From Planctomycetaceae bacterium (GTDB taxonomy: Bacteria; Planctomycetota; Planctomycetia; Pirellulales; PNKZ01), in the NCBI GenBank assembly GCA_016793115.1, contig JAEUIN010000273.1, forward strand, positions 186,001 to 250,000: 64,000 bases of DNA. The letters are read 5' to 3'. The notes beneath the pieces were generated by a model. That model ran no database searches and was not told where the DNA came from. It saw only the letters and a list, made by a program, of their open reading frames with translations. Shown here piece after piece: positions 53,259 through 61,818 of the stretch. The translations under genes and the position numbers were made by a program. Each line of letters opens with the position of its first letter. The stretch's first letter is position 1.

Positions 53259-54095
53259 TCAGGCCGAATCGCCGCCCTTTCGGCGACGACGGCTTTCCCT
53301 GCGGCGGCGACGTCGCTTTCCGGATGATCCGGAGGAATCGCGCGTCGTCGAATCACGTGGAGAAGCGTCGTCCGGCGGCGTCAGGCCCGACTTCTGAGGA
53401 GCTTCCGGCGGCGAAAAAGGTTCGCGTCGCTCTCGCCGGTGAGAGCGATCTTCGCCATGGCCCGGTCGGCCCGTACGTCGGCCCTCACGGCGTCGAGTCT
53501 CATGGTGTCGGCGTTCGCTCCGCCCGCTCTCGTGGCGTCGACTGCGTCGGCGACGACGACGACGGCTTATCGGCCGAGCATCGTCGACTAAAAAGATCTC
53601 GATGACCAAGTGCGCGCAGACGCCGAACGCCGCACCAAAAAGATCGGCCTCCCAATCCGCGGCGTCGGCCGTGCGACCGGCAAGCGGTTGTGTTTCTTCA
53701 TCGATGATACCGAAAAGCGCACATCCGCAGAACACGAGAGCGTATGCGAAAACCGGCGCACGCATGCCGCGGGACGAACGTCGATATTGAGCATCGAACG
53801 TACGGCAGACGAGCGCAGCCAAGAAGAAATACGCGACGCCGTGGGCGTAAACGTCGTTGCCGGGAGCGAATCTAAGAAATTCCGGAATGGAATCCGGCGA
53901 CAAATGGGTGAGCACAAACAGCAGCAGACCGTAGCAGACGGTCACAAACAACCAGACGTCGGCGGCATGCAGCGGGTCGCCGCGCAACTCGTCGTCGACC
54001 GAGTTGCGTACGCGTGAACGGCGATGAGAACCGGAATCGGGCATAGACGACGGCGCGGAAGAACATTTCGCGGCGGCTCGCGGCCGAACTTCCAT
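53259..54095 (-). CDS. VanZ-like membrane protein with Arg-rich C-terminal tail
   Basis: About 278 residues. The middle is a VanZ-like domain of about four membrane segments (VWLFVTVCYGLLLFVLTHL, AYFFLAALVCRTF, VFAYALVFCGCALFGIIDE, ADLFGAAFGVCAHLVIEIFL) with the family acidic DEETQPL and D-x-x-D elements. After it a tail of about 105 residues is dominated by Arg, Glu, His and Ser, with runs of seven and six Arg, probably disordered and able to bind nucleic acid or phospholipid head groups. VanZ proteins are linked to glycopeptide tolerance and envelope roles; the tail is not part of the family. ATG 54095 avoids overlap with the kinase gene. Confidence 0.78.
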   Translation of the reverse strand: MEVRPRAAAKCSSAPSSMPDSGSHRRSRVRNSVDDELRGDPLHAADVWLFVTVCYGLLLFVLTHLSPDSIPEFLRFAPGNDVYAHGVAYFFLAALVCRTFDAQYRRSSRGMRAPVFAYALVFCGCALFGIIDEETQPLAGRTADAADWEADLFGAAFGVCAHLVIEIFLVDDARPISRRRRRRRSRRHESGRSERRHHETRRREGRRTGRPGHGEDRSHRRERREPFSPPEAPQKSGLTPPDDASPRDSTTRDSSGSSGKRRRRRRESRRRRKGGDSA

Positions 54096-54150
54096 CGTAG
54101 CATGCCGCGGCGCGCTTGCCCGCCCCGGCCGCCGGACTTTTCGAGCGAAC

Positions 54151-56628
54151 TTAAGCCTCGGCCATCGAACGAAATAAGGAGTAGAGCGACGCCACGGAGA
54201 TCGGCTTGACCCAATGCTCATCAAAGCCCGCCTCGTGCGCGCGTCGCCGATCTTCCGCTTGGCCGTACCCCGTCAGCGCGATTAGCTTGGTTTGACGAAA
54301 CTTCGGATCTTCACGCAGTCGCTTGGCGACGTCGTAGCCGCTTAGGCCGGGCAGGCCGATGTCGAGAAAAATGAGATCCGGTAGGAACTGCTCGGCGGCT
54401 TCGATCGCGGCGACTCCGTCGTGAACGACGCGAATGTCGTGCTTCCAGAATCGCTCCAACATCGCGGCGAGGGTGCGCGCGGAACCGACGTTGTCTTCCA
54501 CGACGAGCACCTTGCACGGCCGAATTTTTCCGTCTGATTGATCCGCAGGCGCGCGAGGAGCCGCATCTCGATGAATCGGTAACCGGACGATGAATTCAGA
54601 CCCGCGCTCCGGCCCGTCGCTCCGCGCCTCGACGGAGCCGCCGTGCATTTCGACGATGCTGCGCACGACCGTCAGCCCGATGCCCAATCCGCCTTGAGCG
54701 CGCTCGATGGTTCTTTCGGACTGGGTAAAGAGTTCGAACACGCTGTCGAGTAAACCGGACTCGATGCCCATACCTTGGTCGCGCACGGATACGGCAACTC
54801 CTCCCGTTTCGGCGGTCGCCGTAACTTCGATCGTCGTCCGCTCCGGCGAATACTTCATGGCGTTTTGCAGGAGGTTAACAAGCACCTGACAGAGGCGTAC
54901 GACGTCGCCGTAAATCGCAATTTCGTCGTCGGGAATCTTTACGATGAGTCTCTGATCGCGTTCTTCACAAGCCGGTCCTACGGTTTCGACGGCGCGCCTG
55001 ACGACGTCGGACAACGAGACCGATTCCATTTTGAGTTCAACCTTCCCGCGCATGATGCGGGAGACGTCGAGCAGATCGTCGACCATCCGAACGAGATGCT
55101 CCACTTGCCGGCTCATGATCGCGACGAGTTCGGTGCGGAGCGTTTCGTCGACGTCGGTTTCGGTAAGTATTGCCAAAGCATTGCGAACCGGTGCGAGAGG
55201 ATTTCGCAATTCGTGGCCTAACATGGCGAGGAACTCGTCCTTGCGGCGGTCGGCCTCACGCAAATCGCCGTGCAGCCGTGCGTTGTCGACGGCGACCGAG
55301 GCGCGACGGGCCAACTCTTCGGAGGCTTCGAGATCCTCACCGTCGTAGGGCGGCTTGTTCTCTCCGGCAACAAAGATCAGTCGCCCCAGGCGGCGAGTGC
55401 GGATGGAGAGCGGCACGCAGAGCAAGGTCCGCGGACGAAGCTCGGCCAGATACGAACATCCCCGCTCGTCGAGCCCCAGCAGCGCCGCGATCTCCGACTC
55501 GGCCGTCGCCAAGACGGGCTCGACGGCGGCGGCTCGGCTGCTGTCCGAAGCATGCGCCAGCATCGCCTCGAAGGTCTTCGCCAGCGCGGGATCATGGTGT
55601 TCGCCGAAACGACGGACCACGGCGCCGTCGTCGCCGAATAAATCGAAGATACACCAATCGGCGAAACGAGGCACGGCGAGATCGGCGACCAGTTGAATCG
55701 TCCCGGCTAAGTCGGCGGCACCGACCAGCGCTTCGCTCGCGTCGGCCAGGAAGCGAATACGGCGTTCGCTGCGTCGCCGATCCTGAACGTCTTGAAAGAC
55801 CAAAACGACGCCGCGTACTTCGCCATTCTCGGCGCGGATCGGGGCCGCGCTATCGTCGACGGAGATGCGCCGGCCGTGACGCGAAATCAGCTGGGCGTGC
55901 TTCGACACGCCGACGACGGTGTTGTCGCGCAGCGCGCGCGTAATCGGATTTTCCAGCGGACGCCCGTCGGCTTCGTTGACGATTCGAAAAATCTCTTCGC
56001 ACTCGCGTCCTTCCGCTTCCTCCCCCGTCCAACCGGTAAGTTGCTCGGCGCACGCGTTCATAAACGTCACTCGACCATGGGCATCGGCGGCGATGACGCC
56101 GTCGCCGATGCTGGAGAGCGTCACTCGGTAACGCTCTTGCTGCTCGCGAAGCGATTGTTCGATGCGTCGACGTTCGCGAATCTCCGAGCGCAAGGCCTCA
56201 TTCGCTTGGTGTAGCTCCGTGGTTCGTTGCCGAACCTCTCGCTCCAACGAATCGGGACTTCGCATCGACAACACGCGCGGCACGTTGGGAATGAGGGCAA
56301 ATACCGTCGCCCAAGAAACCACGGCTGTGGCCAATTTGATCAATCCGGCGAGTCGGTAGTAGGGCTTCCAAAAAATCACCGCTTCCATCAGATGAGTTGT
56401 TCCGCACAACAAAATGAAAGCGCCGAACAGCAGGAAGACCTTTTTGAACGGTAAATCGCGTTTGCGAGCCGCAAAATAAACCAAAATCAGCGGAATCGTG
56501 AAATAAGCGCTCCAAATCGCAAGGTCGGAAGCGATATGCAGCCAACCGTGCGGTTCGCTCCAATTACCGCAATGCCAGCGCTCCGGAAAATCGTCGGTGT
56601 CGAAAAGATGGGCGAAGAAGTCAAGCAT
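54151..56628 (-). CDS. Hybrid histidine kinase with ethylene-receptor-type sensor
   Basis: An 825-residue membrane sensor kinase. Residues about 28-120 form three membrane helices that match the ethylene-binding domain of plant ETR1: D35, Y42, I45, P46, I72, C75 and H79 correspond to ETR1 D25, Y32, I35, P36, I62, C65 and H69 with a constant offset of 10, including the Cys/His that bind Cu(I). Then come a coiled coil, a PAS domain (YRVTLSSIGDGVIAADAHGRVTFMN), a GAF-like domain, HisKA with H472 (LGHELRNPLAP), an HATPase domain (GGLGIGLTVVRSIVEMHGG) and a receiver domain with D756 (LIFLDIGLPGLSGYD). It probably phosphorylates its own receiver domain and a separate partner. ATG 56628; no adjacent response regulator gene. 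Confidence 0.92.
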   Translation of the reverse strand: MLDFFAHLFDTDDFPERWHCGNWSEPHGWLHIASDLAIWSAYFTIPLILVYFAARKRDLPFKKVFLLFGAFILLCGTTHLMEAVIFWKPYYRLAGLIKLATAVVSWATVFALIPNVPRVLSMRSPDSLEREVRQRTTELHQANEALRSEIRERRRIEQSLREQQERYRVTLSSIGDGVIAADAHGRVTFMNACAEQLTGWTGEEAEGRECEEIFRIVNEADGRPLENPITRALRDNTVVGVSKHAQLISRHGRRISVDDSAAPIRAENGEVRGVVLVFQDVQDRRRSERRIRFLADASEALVGAADLAGTIQLVADLAVPRFADWCIFDLFGDDGAVVRRFGEHHDPALAKTFEAMLAHASDSSRAAAVEPVLATAESEIAALLGLDERGCSYLAELRPRTLLCVPLSIRTRRLGRLIFVAGENKPPYDGEDLEASEELARRASVAVDNARLHGDLREADRRKDEFLAMLGHELRNPLAPVRNALAILTETDVDETLRTELVAIMSRQVEHLVRMVDDLLDVSRIMRGKVELKMESVSLSDVVRRAVETVGPACEERDQRLIVKIPDDEIAIYGDVVRLCQVLVNLLQNAMKYSPERTTIEVTATAETGGVAVSVRDQGMGIESGLLDSVFELFTQSERTIERAQGGLGIGLTVVRSIVEMHGGSVEARSDGPERGSEFIVRLPIHRDAAPRAPADQSDGKIRPCKVLVVEDNVGSARTLAAMLERFWKHDIRVVHDGVAAIEAAEQFLPDLIFLDIGLPGLSGYDVAKRLREDPKFRQTKLIALTGYGQAEDRRRAHEAGFDEHWVKPISVASLYSLFRSMAEA

Positions 56629-57097
56629 GGTGCATGGCCGAATTTTACCGTCGTCGCACTCGGGAGCCGCGCCTGTTTTGCGGGACGGCCCGACACGAAT
56701 TCCGAAGCTTACTGTGCAAATGGAAAGCCGTCCGTCGCCGGCACCCTACGGTAAAACTTCTCAAGGGGACGTCAATCTTGGTCGGCGGTTTACGATGCCG
56801 TGTTAGATTTTAGCGGCGATAAGCGCTTTGCCGAACCGGCGTGCGCAGCCAACGACCATCACAGTTCCAATGTGCCCCTTGGAATCCGGCTGGAATAACA
56901 TGTGGCGCGAGGTTTGCTTATGCCGACCGCCGACAACATCGACGGACGTCGGCTGCTCGCGAAGGATTGCCCAGCCCGCTCGTCGATTTCACGATATTGT
57001 CGACGTGTCCGCTCGCCTGTTCTCTTCACGAAACGACGGACGGACACGTCGCTTTGCCGAAGTTGAAAACACTTTCGCATTGCGGGGGTTCGGCACC
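56629..57097. other. Divergent intergenic region, kinase / methyltransferase
   Basis: About 470 bases holding the promoters of both flanking genes. The methyltransferase reading frame continues upstream to 56828 but lacks family features there, so I treat it as leader. I see no RNA gene or clear motif. Confidence 0.5.
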
Positions 57098-57928
57098 ATG
57101 ACGTCGTCGGCTTTGCCCGACTATTCCGAGCAACTTAGCGCTTTTCATCGAGCGTTTGCTATGGAATTACGGACGATCGTACAAAACCTTCCGCTCGCGC
57201 CCACGATGGAAGTGCTCGACGTCGGCTCCGGCGACGGGTTTTATATGGCGCTGTTGGCCGAACGTTTGACCGCTCCGGGACGGATCGTCGGACTCGACAA
57301 GAACGAAGCTTATATTGCGGCCGCTCGGGAGCGAATGGCGGCGGCCGAAGTGAAATGCGAATTCGAGTTTCGCCATTCCGATCTGAAGTCTCTGAGTGAA
57401 AGCCCGCCGCAATATGACTTGGTGTGGTGCGCTCAAAGCCTATACAGCTTGGCCGAGCCGGTCTCCTCGCTGTCGCAGATGCGCGCAGCGGTACGGCCGG
57501 GCGGCTTCGTCGTCGTGCTGGAAAACGATACGCTTCATCAGTTGTCGCTCCCTTGGCCGCCGAAGCTGGAGCTCGCGCTGCGGACCGCCGAATTCCAAGC
57601 GCTGCGCGAAGAATCGAGTAAGCCGGAGAAGTTCTACGTCGGCAGGCGGTTGCCTGCCGTGTTGGCCGCCGCCGGGTTGGAACCGCTCGGGGTCAAGACA
57701 TATTGCATCGATCGCATGGCTCCGCTTGGGGACGATCTAGAACAGTTTGTGAGCGCCTACTTGCAAGACTTGTTTGAGCGAACAACTCGCTTTCTCGACG
57801 AGCGTGCGATCCGCCAAATTGCCGAATACCTGCTGCCGTCGGGCGACTCTTATCTACTGCGCGAACCGTGGTTCGCACTGTGTTGGACTAACGTCGTCGC
57901 ATGGGCACGTCGACCGGTCGGCGATTGA
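57098..57928 (+). CDS. SAM-dependent class I methyltransferase
   Basis: A 276-residue methyltransferase of the Rossmann type. SAM motif I is VLDVGSGDGFYMALLAERL, motif II IVGLDKNEAYIAAARERM, and motif IV YDLVWCAQSLYSL; RAAVRPGGFVVVLEND corresponds to motif V/VI. This is the UbiE/small-molecule-methyltransferase layout; the target cannot be deduced. ATG 57098 is the probable start, as the upstream extension looks unlike coding sequence. Convergent with the TMTC-like gene, 26 bases between stops. Confidence 0.88.
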   Translation: MTSSALPDYSEQLSAFHRAFAMELRTIVQNLPLAPTMEVLDVGSGDGFYMALLAERLTAPGRIVGLDKNEAYIAAARERMAAAEVKCEFEFRHSDLKSLSESPPQYDLVWCAQSLYSLAEPVSSLSQMRAAVRPGGFVVVLENDTLHQLSLPWPPKLELALRTAEFQALREESSKPEKFYVGRRLPAVLAAAGLEPLGVKTYCIDRMAPLGDDLEQFVSAYLQDLFERTTRFLDERAIRQIAEYLLPSGDSYLLREPWFALCWTNVVAWARRPVGD

Positions 57929-57954
57929 GGTCCGACGACGGGGAAAACTCACCG

Positions 57955-60012
57955 CTACCTCAAAGCGGCGAGCGCTTTACGCACCTCTTCCGCATCGCGG
58001 CCGGCGGGTGGAACTAAACGGAGCGCAGCTTCAAACTCCCGCCGCGCATCCGACGTCTTGCCGGACGCCGCCGCGGCCAGTGCGAGGTTGTGATGCGCTG
58101 CGAACGATGCGCCGTCGAGTCGTACGGCTGCGGCAGCTTGTTTCGCGGCCAAAGCAAACTTACTCAACGAGTAATAGCAATTAGCTAGATCGATTCGTGC
58201 TTCTAGCGAGCGAGGGTCGCCGGCGACGACGCGCTCCAGCATAGGCGCGGCATCTTTGAAGCGACCGATCTCCAGCAGGACGCGCCCTTGTCGACGATCG
58301 ATCTCCGCAAGGTAAGGTTGCCGATCGCGAGCTTCGAGAAACGCCGCATCGGCCTCCTCAACGCGTCCTCGGCGGTAGAGGAACTCTCCCAGGATTACGA
58401 ACGGGAGATGTTCGGTGGGGAAGCTCGCTCTAACGGCTCGCCGATATTGCTCTTCCGCACCTTCAAAATCCTTCTGCAGGGCCAAAGCGTCACCCAATGC
58501 GATCAACATCTCGGTAACATTCGGATCGATCTTGAGGGCTTTGCGATACTCCGCAACCGCGTCGTCGACTCGATTCAAAGCTACGAAACTCAGTCCGCGA
58601 TTGTAGTAAGCCCAGAGATAGTCGGGCCGCAACTGAGTGACGCGTTCATAATGACTTAAGGCCAAACCGTACTGCTTGTCGAGCCGGTATCGATAGCCGA
58701 GATTGAGGTTCGCCATATAGCTGTCGGGGTTCACCGTGATGGCATGGCGATACAACGTCCAATCGTCGCGCCACGTGGCGCATTGTTCCATAGTGCGGTG
58801 CGCCCAGAATCCGAGCAGTGGTGCAAGGGTGATAAGCAGCGCGATTCTCGCTCGGCTCACCGCCAAAAGCGCGGCCGACATGAGACCGAATCCAAACAAT
58901 GGAATCGCCATGTAGCGGTCGGCCACGGTCGAAATCGACTGGTAGAGAAACGGCACAATGCCGCTAACCGGCGCGATGGCGAACAGGAAGACGGCGTAGC
59001 AGGCGAGCCAAATCCGCCGCCGCGGAAGACATGCGAAAACGGCGGCGACGAGCGTCGGCAACAGCCAAGCACGGTAGAACCAAGGGGAAGCCGCAGCGAT
59101 ATGCGGCATCCGGCCGTAGTCGAACGCCATCTCGAACGCCCAAGCGAACTTCACCAAGTAGAACGCATAGGCGTCGCCGGCCACGAACGGCCGCTGCCAC
59201 AGCGGCATCACGGCGGGCCCATACATAATCGCCGTCTTTTGATAATACTTAGTGAGCGCAGTGACGGCCGCGGCCGCAATCAACCAAGGAACCATTCGCA
59301 CGAGCGCCGTGCGCCATTGCCTTCGCAGGAGCGAGGCGTCGATCGTCATCACGATCAACGGCCAAGCCGCGGCCGACGGCTTCGAGAGCAGCGCAGCGGC
59401 ATAGCACAGCGACCCCAATACGTAATCTCGCCGGCATTGCGGCCGCGGTTCAAACGGTTGCACCGCGAAAATCCCCCGTTCCGGATCAACGCCTGCGAAC
59501 TTCAAATAGAACCAGAGCGAGGCGAAACAAAACAGCGTGCAAAGCAGTCCGCGGGCTTCACCGACCCAAGAAACGCACTCCGCCTGAAACGGGTGTAGCG
59601 CATACAGCAGCGCTCCACAGCAAGCCGCAGGTGCGCTCTTAACCAACTTGAGATAGAGGCGGTAGGCAAGCAGCGTTCCGGCCAAGTGAACAAAGACATT
59701 GCCGATGTGGAAGATCGCCGGATTCAATCGCTCGCTTGGATCCGGGCTTGGAAACCAATTCGCCACGGCGACTTCGAGGCCGTAGAAGTTGTAAGAAATT
59801 GGAACGTACAGATAGATATAGGAGTAGACCCAAAAATGCGTAAAGCTACGCCACGTCAGCGGCTGAAAATACTGGTTGTCGCTGACGTGCTGGTCGTCGT
59901 CCCACGTGAGGAGCTTGAATTCAAACGTGCCGCGATAGACGAAATAGACGGCCGCAGCGATGAACAAGCCAAGCACGACGGCGAGCAGGCGCGAATCGCG
60001 ACGAACGATCAT
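57955..60012 (-). CDS. TMTC-like membrane glycosyltransferase-type protein with TPR repeats
   Basis: A protein of about 685 residues. The N-terminal half has about ten membrane segments and the early GT-C-like acidic loop LLTWDDDQHVSDN after the first helix, plus LHPFQAECVSWVGEARGLL, as in TMTC proteins and bacterial relatives with PMT-like folds. The C-terminal 250 residues are TPR repeats (AYYNRGLSFVALNRVDDAVAEYRKALKIDPN and following). It may transfer sugars from a lipid carrier to exported proteins, but this is inference. ATG 60012 is taken; GTG 60066 would be 18 bases from the preceding stop. The upstream gene's stop is at 60084, so they are probably one operon. Confidence 0.82.
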   Translation of the reverse strand: MIVRRDSRLLAVVLGLFIAAAVYFVYRGTFEFKLLTWDDDQHVSDNQYFQPLTWRSFTHFWVYSYIYLYVPISYNFYGLEVAVANWFPSPDPSERLNPAIFHIGNVFVHLAGTLLAYRLYLKLVKSAPAACCGALLYALHPFQAECVSWVGEARGLLCTLFCFASLWFYLKFAGVDPERGIFAVQPFEPRPQCRRDYVLGSLCYAAALLSKPSAAAWPLIVMTIDASLLRRQWRTALVRMVPWLIAAAAVTALTKYYQKTAIMYGPAVMPLWQRPFVAGDAYAFYLVKFAWAFEMAFDYGRMPHIAAASPWFYRAWLLPTLVAAVFACLPRRRIWLACYAVFLFAIAPVSGIVPFLYQSISTVADRYMAIPLFGFGLMSAALLAVSRARIALLITLAPLLGFWAHRTMEQCATWRDDWTLYRHAITVNPDSYMANLNLGYRYRLDKQYGLALSHYERVTQLRPDYLWAYYNRGLSFVALNRVDDAVAEYRKALKIDPNVTEMLIALGDALALQKDFEGAEEQYRRAVRASFPTEHLPFVILGEFLYRRGRVEEADAAFLEARDRQPYLAEIDRRQGRVLLEIGRFKDAAPMLERVVAGDPRSLEARIDLANCYYSLSKFALAAKQAAAAVRLDGASFAAHHNLALAAAASGKTSDARREFEAALRLVPPAGRDAEEVRKALAALR

Positions 60013-60083
60013 CGAATCCGCATGAGGAGCCGGAACCGATGCAGAGTCCTCCGATTCCGTAAGCACGGTGAGCCTGATTCCGA

Positions 60084-61658
60084 CTAAGCTTTCTTGGCGC
60101 CCGCGCGCTGAAGGAGATTGTGCGTGATGATTTGGACGCGCTCGTCGGGGCCATGCGGTCGCGACCAATGCGACCAAGGTAGCATATGCCCGGGCGGACT
60201 CGCGAGTCCCTGAGCCCACCAGATCGTCGAGGCGTTGAAGACGAAGTTGTCGTGGGGGCCTGGGTAGATGGTAGCGGTCCAATGCCCGGGTCTTACGCCG
60301 CCGGAAAGCACCGTTCCTTCTCCCACGACCTCTAATCCCGGTATCTTCGCCGGCTCGCCGTGATATTCCCAACCGATTAGGCCGGGAATGCGGTCGCCCG
60401 CCCTCATGCCGGTTCCGGCAAACATCCAGTGGTCCGGCTTCGTGCAGATCCAATCCCCTGCGCCGTTGAACGGCACGATCGTTCGCGCTCCGATTAACAA
60501 TCCTTCGTCAGGTCCGGCCGACGGAAACGGACCCATCATCTGGCCGTAATTCCTTGTCTCTTCTTCCGACATCGGGCCGAAGCTCGCTCGGCGCGTAATC
60601 ACGCGATCGGCCGTGCCGTCGGCGGCCGGCGTAAAAGGCGAAACCATATAAGCGGTGTTCGCCGACAAAAACAGGATACTCACGCCTTGCTTCACGGCGT
60701 TCTCGAGCGTTTCGTATTGGCGCACGTCCCAATATTCGTCGTGTCCGACGCTGAGCACCACTTTCGATCGTAGCGGTTCATCGCGATCGATCATATCGAC
60801 GTTCGAACAATAGGTGACGTCGTATCCCTGTTGCTCGAGCCAATAACAAAGCGGGAATTCCCACAACAGAAACTCGCCGGAGCCGACCGACATCGGTGCA
60901 TCGACGATCTGCGGATACTTGGCATACGGACGATCGAATGACACTGCGACGTCGGGTACGTGCGCACCGTCGGGATGCGTATAGAGCGAGTACGAATCCG
61001 GCCATTTATTGTAGGCCTGCCATGTGTTGTCGCTGCACTGAAATAGGATGTCCGCCTTACGTCGATCACGGACGATGAAAACGACGTAGCTTTGCCAATA
61101 ACCGGAACCGCCGCTCTCGGTAAGCGTCGTGAGGCGACCAAGATAGACGCCGCTTAGCCAATCGCTCGGAATTTGAATTTCAGCGCTCGTCGACCAACGA
61201 CATTCGCGGACCCGATTCGGACCAACTTCAGGAATCGGTTGCGGTTTCCCCGCCAGCGGTCCCAACGTTTGCATCAACCGAGCCCCTTTACCGCCGTAGT
61301 AGCCGAGGCGGAAGATCTCAATCTGAAACGGCGCCGCAGGGTCGCAGGAAACCTTGAACGCGATCCTTTGTCCCGCCTCAACGCTTTGACGCGAACAATA
61401 ACCTTCGATGGCGGGTGAACGGCTTCCCCCGGTTTTGTCGAGCCGCACACGTGTGAGCTGCCAATCGTTCGAGCCGGCCAAGTCGTTCTCGGCCGCGACG
61501 ACATTGGACGACTCCGCTGTCCGTCGACAAGGAGCGGCATCGGCCGCTTGAGCGCCGGGTGCGATCAATCCTTCTCCAGTCGAGGAAACGGCTAAGGATG
61601 CCGCTAACCCTTGTTTGAGAACATCCCGTCGACTCGATCGTCGAATGCTGTCGGCCAT
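60084..61658 (-). CDS. N,N-dimethylformamidase beta-subunit-like secreted protein
   Basis: A 524-residue protein with a Tat signal (SRRDVLKQGLAASLAVSS) ending near residue 40. The body matches the N,N-dimethylformamidase large-subunit fold: EIFRLGYYGGKGARLMQ, then WQAYNKWPDSYSLY, YDVTYCSNVDMIDRD and VLSVGHDEYWDVRQYETLENAV. Exported versions are common in environmental bacteria, and dimethylformamidase activity is unlikely to hold for all. ATG 61658 has GAGTGG six bases upstream; a start at 61712 is possible. Divergent from the phytochrome gene with about 160 bases between starts. Confidence 0.83.
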   Translation of the reverse strand: MADSIRRSSRRDVLKQGLAASLAVSSTGEGLIAPGAQAADAAPCRRTAESSNVVAAENDLAGSNDWQLTRVRLDKTGGSRSPAIEGYCSRQSVEAGQRIAFKVSCDPAAPFQIEIFRLGYYGGKGARLMQTLGPLAGKPQPIPEVGPNRVRECRWSTSAEIQIPSDWLSGVYLGRLTTLTESGGSGYWQSYVVFIVRDRRKADILFQCSDNTWQAYNKWPDSYSLYTHPDGAHVPDVAVSFDRPYAKYPQIVDAPMSVGSGEFLLWEFPLCYWLEQQGYDVTYCSNVDMIDRDEPLRSKVVLSVGHDEYWDVRQYETLENAVKQGVSILFLSANTAYMVSPFTPAADGTADRVITRRASFGPMSEEETRNYGQMMGPFPSAGPDEGLLIGARTIVPFNGAGDWICTKPDHWMFAGTGMRAGDRIPGLIGWEYHGEPAKIPGLEVVGEGTVLSGGVRPGHWTATIYPGPHDNFVFNASTIWWAQGLASPPGHMLPWSHWSRPHGPDERVQIITHNLLQRAGAKKA

Positions 61659-61818
61659 GCGATCCACTCGAGTGAATAAAGTTGGTCGAAGATCGATCAT
61701 CTTACCACTCAAAATCGCATCATTAAAATGCGATAGAATCCGCCGGTGATCGCCGGACTTCTCGCTGCGCTCGCCCGCTTTTTAGTACCGCAATTATTGC
61801 CGGAGAGAAGTCTGCTGC

